Position numbers and translations under genes: made by a program. A stretch of DNA of 64,000 bases from the NCBI RefSeq assembly GCF_026262505.1, contig NC_067206.1, positions 31,449,896 through 31,513,895 on the forward strand, in the 5' to 3' direction. Under the pieces are notes generated by a model that was not told the DNA's origin, searched no databases, and saw only the letters and a list, made by a program, of their open reading frames with translations. Source of the stretch: Trichomonas vaginalis G3. Its lineage: Eukaryota; Parabasalia; Trichomonadida; Trichomonadidae. Below, piece by piece: positions 60,952 to 64,000 of this stretch. Position 1 is the stretch's first letter. Every line of letters starts with the position of its first letter.

Positions 60952-62487
60952 ATGGATAACGCAGATTTAAAAAATTTAATTGATGATTTAGTATTTAATC
61001 AAAATTTTCTTGATTATTATGATTTAAAAGCATATCTCCAAAAATATGATAACACTATAACGGGTGATGATATGGAATATTATTATCCATATTATAAAAA
61101 TGAAATTTTGAAATATCATGATAAAATAATTTCTAAAATTAAAGACAAAATTAAAAATAATGAATATGCAAAGGGAAAAACTAAATCACAACTTAAACAA
61201 TTGAAAGATTTCAAAAATAAAGTATTAACAGAAGAAGATATTGATGAATTGTATAAATTATATAATCCCGAGCCGCAAAAGCCAAATGTTCAACAGTTAA
61301 AAGTGCAAAACACCCAGGTCCTTCAGACCATAAATGATGCACAAGCTTTAATTTATGATTCATTAGTTAAACCACATTCAGCCCGACTTTTAAATGAAGA
61401 TCAACTTTTGGAATTCATCCTTCAACATAAACTCGAAGCGGGAAAGTATATCAAACCTTTATATACAGTATATTTAAAACAAATGAATAAAATACATCCA
61501 GAATTAATGAAAGGAGGAATGAAATCCAAAACTTCATCATCCAAAATCAAAGCAGATAAAATTAAATCACTTACAACACCAAAACCTCCAACAGTAGTAC
61601 CCCCTCCTCCTTCAGTTAATCCTTCATCATTCACTTTATTATATCCATTTCAAACATTTAAGAAGCAAAAAGATTTTAAAAAGGATTTCAAGATATTAAA
61701 TAAACCAATTGACCCAAAAATTCAACCATTAAAGGAAAAATTTAGTCGCCCCTCATTTGCACCACATCCATATTCATACGAAATCGATCATTTAGAATAT
61801 TCAAAAGGAAACGTTACTTATTTATTCGCCATTAACATTAACACTAGATATTTATATTGCATTCCAGTGAAAGGGAAAACAGAACAGGAAACACGAAGAG
61901 CTATTCAATACTTACTAGATCATGAAAGAGTAGATAATATAAGGGGTGATGGTGATAAAGGATTTCAGGCAGCTATGGCTCATTATTTTCCACAAATTAA
62001 TTTTTACTTTTCATCCTCTCCATATACGTTTCATAATAAAATAGTTGATGCAGTAATGAGAACTCTTAGAGATGCGTTAGGGGTTAATGGTCAGATATAC
62101 TGGGATGGAAATCATAACTCCATCATACAGCAGTTAGTATATTATTACAATAATACATGGCATAGAACAATAAACATGAAACCAGTGGAAATGAAAAATG
62201 ATATTTCAAAAGAATGGAAATATATTAGAAAGCAAATGGAAAGGTTAAATGATGTTAAACGTGAACAAATTAATTCGGGGCTCATGAATTTTAAACAAGG
62301 GGATAAAGTTTTGATTCATCTCGATTATGGAAAAACTGATAAATCAATGACAAAAAGAAGACGAAGATTTGACACAATAGCTGAATTTGTTAGATATATT
62401 AACGGTAATGTATTAGTTGAGGTTAACAATAAATTAATAGAAATTCCGATTTATTTTATTACTCCATTATATTTAAATAATATTTAA
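60952..62487 (+). CDS. block C retroviral-type (rve) integrase
   Basis: 511 residues; looks whole. The N-terminal ~220 residues are helical and Lys-rich with a Pro-rich linker (TPKPPTVVPPPPSV). The RNase H-like core follows: YEIDHLEYSKG and NIRGDGDKGFQAAM carry the first two acidic sites, then YTFHNKIVDAVMRTLRD and YYYNNTWHRTINMKPVEM. A C-terminal beta domain (FKQGDKVLIHLDYGK, KRRRRFD) is chromo/SH3-like. It joins element ends to host DNA. TTATTTTTATATAA precedes the ATG. Confidence 0.85.
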   Translation: MDNADLKNLIDDLVFNQNFLDYYDLKAYLQKYDNTITGDDMEYYYPYYKNEILKYHDKIISKIKDKIKNNEYAKGKTKSQLKQLKDFKNKVLTEEDIDELYKLYNPEPQKPNVQQLKVQNTQVLQTINDAQALIYDSLVKPHSARLLNEDQLLEFILQHKLEAGKYIKPLYTVYLKQMNKIHPELMKGGMKSKTSSSKIKADKIKSLTTPKPPTVVPPPPSVNPSSFTLLYPFQTFKKQKDFKKDFKILNKPIDPKIQPLKEKFSRPSFAPHPYSYEIDHLEYSKGNVTYLFAININTRYLYCIPVKGKTEQETRRAIQYLLDHERVDNIRGDGDKGFQAAMAHYFPQINFYFSSSPYTFHNKIVDAVMRTLRDALGVNGQIYWDGNHNSIIQQLVYYYNNTWHRTINMKPVEMKNDISKEWKYIRKQMERLNDVKREQINSGLMNFKQGDKVLIHLDYGKTDKSMTKRRRRFDTIAEFVRYINGNVLVEVNNKLIEIPIYFITPLYLNNI

Positions 62488-62506
62488 TTTTTTTATTTCG
62501 TAAGAA

Positions 62507-62779
62507 ATGAGTGACAACGAAGCATCCAAGAGTCTAGATGATGAATATAAAAAGAAACTAAACAAAATTAAATCAAAAATATGCTATTATAAAAAGAAGC
62601 CGCAATGTGGTGGGGTTGAAAACGACAAAGAGATGAAAGAAATAATCAAAAAATTAGAAACTTATCGTTCAATCCTTAAACTGAGTGAAGCAAAAATAAA
62701 AGAATTTAATAGAATAAATAAATTGGTTGGAAGAGATGAATTTAATAAAGATGAATTTTTAAACTCAATCCAAATTTAA
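62507..62779 (+). CDS. block C small Lys-rich helical protein
   Basis: 90 residues (MSDNEASKSLDDEYKKKLNK start), basic and helical, with an ICYYKKKPQCGG turn. It follows the integrase by 20 bp, with a TTTTTTTATTTCGTAAGAA motif at its start. No family recognised; possibly a DNA-binding or packaging accessory. Confidence 0.5.
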   Translation: MSDNEASKSLDDEYKKKLNKIKSKICYYKKKPQCGGVENDKEMKEIIKKLETYRSILKLSEAKIKEFNRINKLVGRDEFNKDEFLNSIQI

Positions 62780-62796
62780 TTTTTTTCAGTGCTACC

Positions 62797-63354
62797 ATGT
62801 CACCAGGTCACCAGGTAATTTAACTTCTCTGAAAAAATGAGACAACATGACATTTTGACAACAGTCATGAAAGGAGGAAGGCACTTATTATTTATTTTTG
62901 AATAACTGATGAGGTCACCGGGTCACCAGGTCACCAGGTAATTTAACTTCTCTGAAAAAATGAGACAACATGACATTTTGACAACATTCATGAAAGGAGG
63001 AAGGCACTTATTATTTATTTTTGAATAACTGATGAGGTCACCGGGTCACCAGGTCACCAGGTAATTTAACTTCTCTGAAAAAATGAGACAACATGACATT
63101 TTGACAACATTCATGAAAGGAGGAAGGCACTTATTATTTATTTTTGAATAACTGATGAGGTCACCGGGTCACCAGGTCACCAGGTAATTTAACTTCTCTG
63201 AAAAAATGAGACAACATGACATTTTGACAACATTCATGAAAGGAGGAAGGCACTTATTATTTATTTTTGAATAACTGATGAGGTCACCGGGTCACCAGGT
63301 CACCAGGTAATTTAACTTCTCTGAAAAAATGAGACAACATGACATTTTGACAAC
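62797..63354. repeat. 123-bp tandem array, about 4.5 copies
   Basis: The junction CCAGGTAATTTAACTTCTCT starts at 62811, 62934, 63057, 63180 and 63303, exactly 123 bp apart. Copies are nearly identical; the first differs at ACAGTCATG versus ACATTCATG. Each unit begins with short GGTCACCAGGTCACC repeats. The array lies between two genes whose 3' ends face each other (62779 and 63392). Confidence 0.92.
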
Positions 63355-63391
63355 AGGCGGGATTAATGCAAAAATAAATTCAAATCATACT

Positions 63392-64000
63392 TTATAAAGC
63401 TTCATTTACAGGTATTTCATCGTCAGTAAATGAATCCTCATTATCGTTTGGTTCAACCTGTTTATATAATCCTTTCATTTCTTCTTTCAAAACATAATAC
63501 CATGTCTGTTTACCATCTATTTTTCTTTGTTTCCTATCACATTTATCCTTAATACTCATTTGAAAATTCTTGTCTTTCATGTCTGATGGTTTGCAGAATA
63601 GAGCATTTTTACATGCCATACCAGCACACAATTCATCATAATGTGTATTTATCCATACATCTAAAGGATTTGTTGATAATTCTATTAAATCTTGTTTGGC
63701 TTCAGTCATCGGTATGATTCGTACATTAAATGATGAAAGGTCATATTGCATAAAATACGTCAGTAAATTATCATAAAATTCCTTTGTGCATGAATTCATC
63801 AAATTCTTGAAGTAATCAAATTGACCCTTAAATTTACCATTAACCATTAAAACTACATATCTTCTGTCTCCAACTTCAATTTTGACAGGGTAAACATTGT
63901 TAGTTACGAAAATGAAGTTTGCAACATTCTGAGCTGTTCTTCTGGGTTGATTCTTTTCATTAATTCTAATCTCATTATCCGTAATAATTGATTTCAAAGC
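63392..64000 (-). CDS. SF3/D5-like primase-helicase, C-terminal part (cut by window)
   Basis: 201 codons visible; the gene continues past the window. LKSIITDNEIRINEKNQPRR, then NVANFIFVTNN and GDRRYVVLMV, match the end of the superfamily 3 helicase core found in viral primase-helicases (D5/DUF5906 type): strand, sensor Asn pair and the DRR segment. The C-terminal winged part (KDKCDRKQRKIDGKQTWYYV) and an acidic end follow. It would unwind DNA for the block's polymerase. Reads towards the tandem array. Confidence 0.75.
   Translation of the reverse strand, partial: ALKSIITDNEIRINEKNQPRRTAQNVANFIFVTNNVYPVKIEVGDRRYVVLMVNGKFKGQFDYFKNLMNSCTKEFYDNLLTYFMQYDLSSFNVRIIPMTEAKQDLIELSTNPLDVWINTHYDELCAGMACKNALFCKPSDMKDKNFQMSIKDKCDRKQRKIDGKQTWYYVLKEEMKGLYKQVEPNDNEDSFTDDEIPVNEAL

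Larger units (their letters stand above)
58560..64000. mobile_element. Polinton (Maverick)-like block C, running off the window
   Basis: A virus-like element. Its parts are an HNH-containing type B DNA polymerase (+), a retroviral-type integrase (+, looks whole), a small gene (+), a 123-bp tandem array and an SF3-type helicase (-) cut by the window end. No capsid gene is in view. The gene order differs from block B although the polymerases are close kin. It looks incomplete on the left; within what is visible the frames are long, so it is probably young. Confidence 0.8.

Noticed and set aside
62797-63354. CRISPR-like array.
   Set aside because: Unit length is 123 bp, copies are contiguous and identical with no variable spacers, and the context is eukaryotic.

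Overview
The window looks like nuclear DNA of a parabasalid protist (Trichomonas or Tritrichomonas type; species not decided). It is AT-rich, its genes are intronless, and several start codons sit just behind a TCA(C/T)(T/A) initiator. It also carries a BspA-like leucine-rich-repeat gene, a DUF3447-like ankyrin gene, a bacterial-size glutamate dehydrogenase and Polinton (Maverick)-like elements. No rRNA, tRNA or CRISPR array was recognised.

Layout. 1-2730: host genes, namely the 3' end of an HMG-box gene, a DHHC palmitoyltransferase and a degenerate protein kinase. 2731-7202: a gene-poor stretch with a 1-kb candidate inverted-repeat element, then a Mutator-like transposase gene. 7367-14199: Polinton-like block A (capsid-like gene, small genes, protein-primed type B DNA polymerase), partly decayed. 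14252-25171: a run of about 18 mostly small genes of unknown function on both strands, many sharing an upstream TCA(C/T)TTTTT cassette. This run is split by a 2-kb palindromic block (18543-20645) and includes one ankyrin-type gene. 25339-34690: Polinton-like block B (polymerase with an embedded HNH-like domain, capsid, membrane-active peptide-like protein, integrase, coiled-coil protein). 36744-37652: a second degenerate kinase, paralogous to the first and on the same strand, so the whole 5.8-34.7 kb mobile island lies between two sister host genes.

39267-57918: host genes: BspA-like LRR protein, GRIP-domain golgin, large WD40/coiled-coil protein, a 66-residue protein, NADP-type glutamate dehydrogenase, ER GRP170-like Hsp70 and a multipass membrane protein. 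A 1-kb inverted-repeat element with a 9-bp target duplication and GC-rich hairpins lies in the last intergenic region. 58560-64000: Polinton-like block C (HNH-containing polymerase, integrase, a small gene, a 123-bp tandem array and an SF3-type helicase running off the end).

How the parts fit. The Polinton-like blocks carry the expected replication (PolB, helicase), integration (integrase) and virion (capsid, lytic peptide) functions, none as an obviously complete set. Their genes tend to follow a TTTTTATTT-like motif, whereas the 14-25 kb small-gene cluster uses a host-like initiator and often a TAAA-containing stop. That contrast, and the HNH-like domain shared by two differently arranged elements, are the most unusual things seen.
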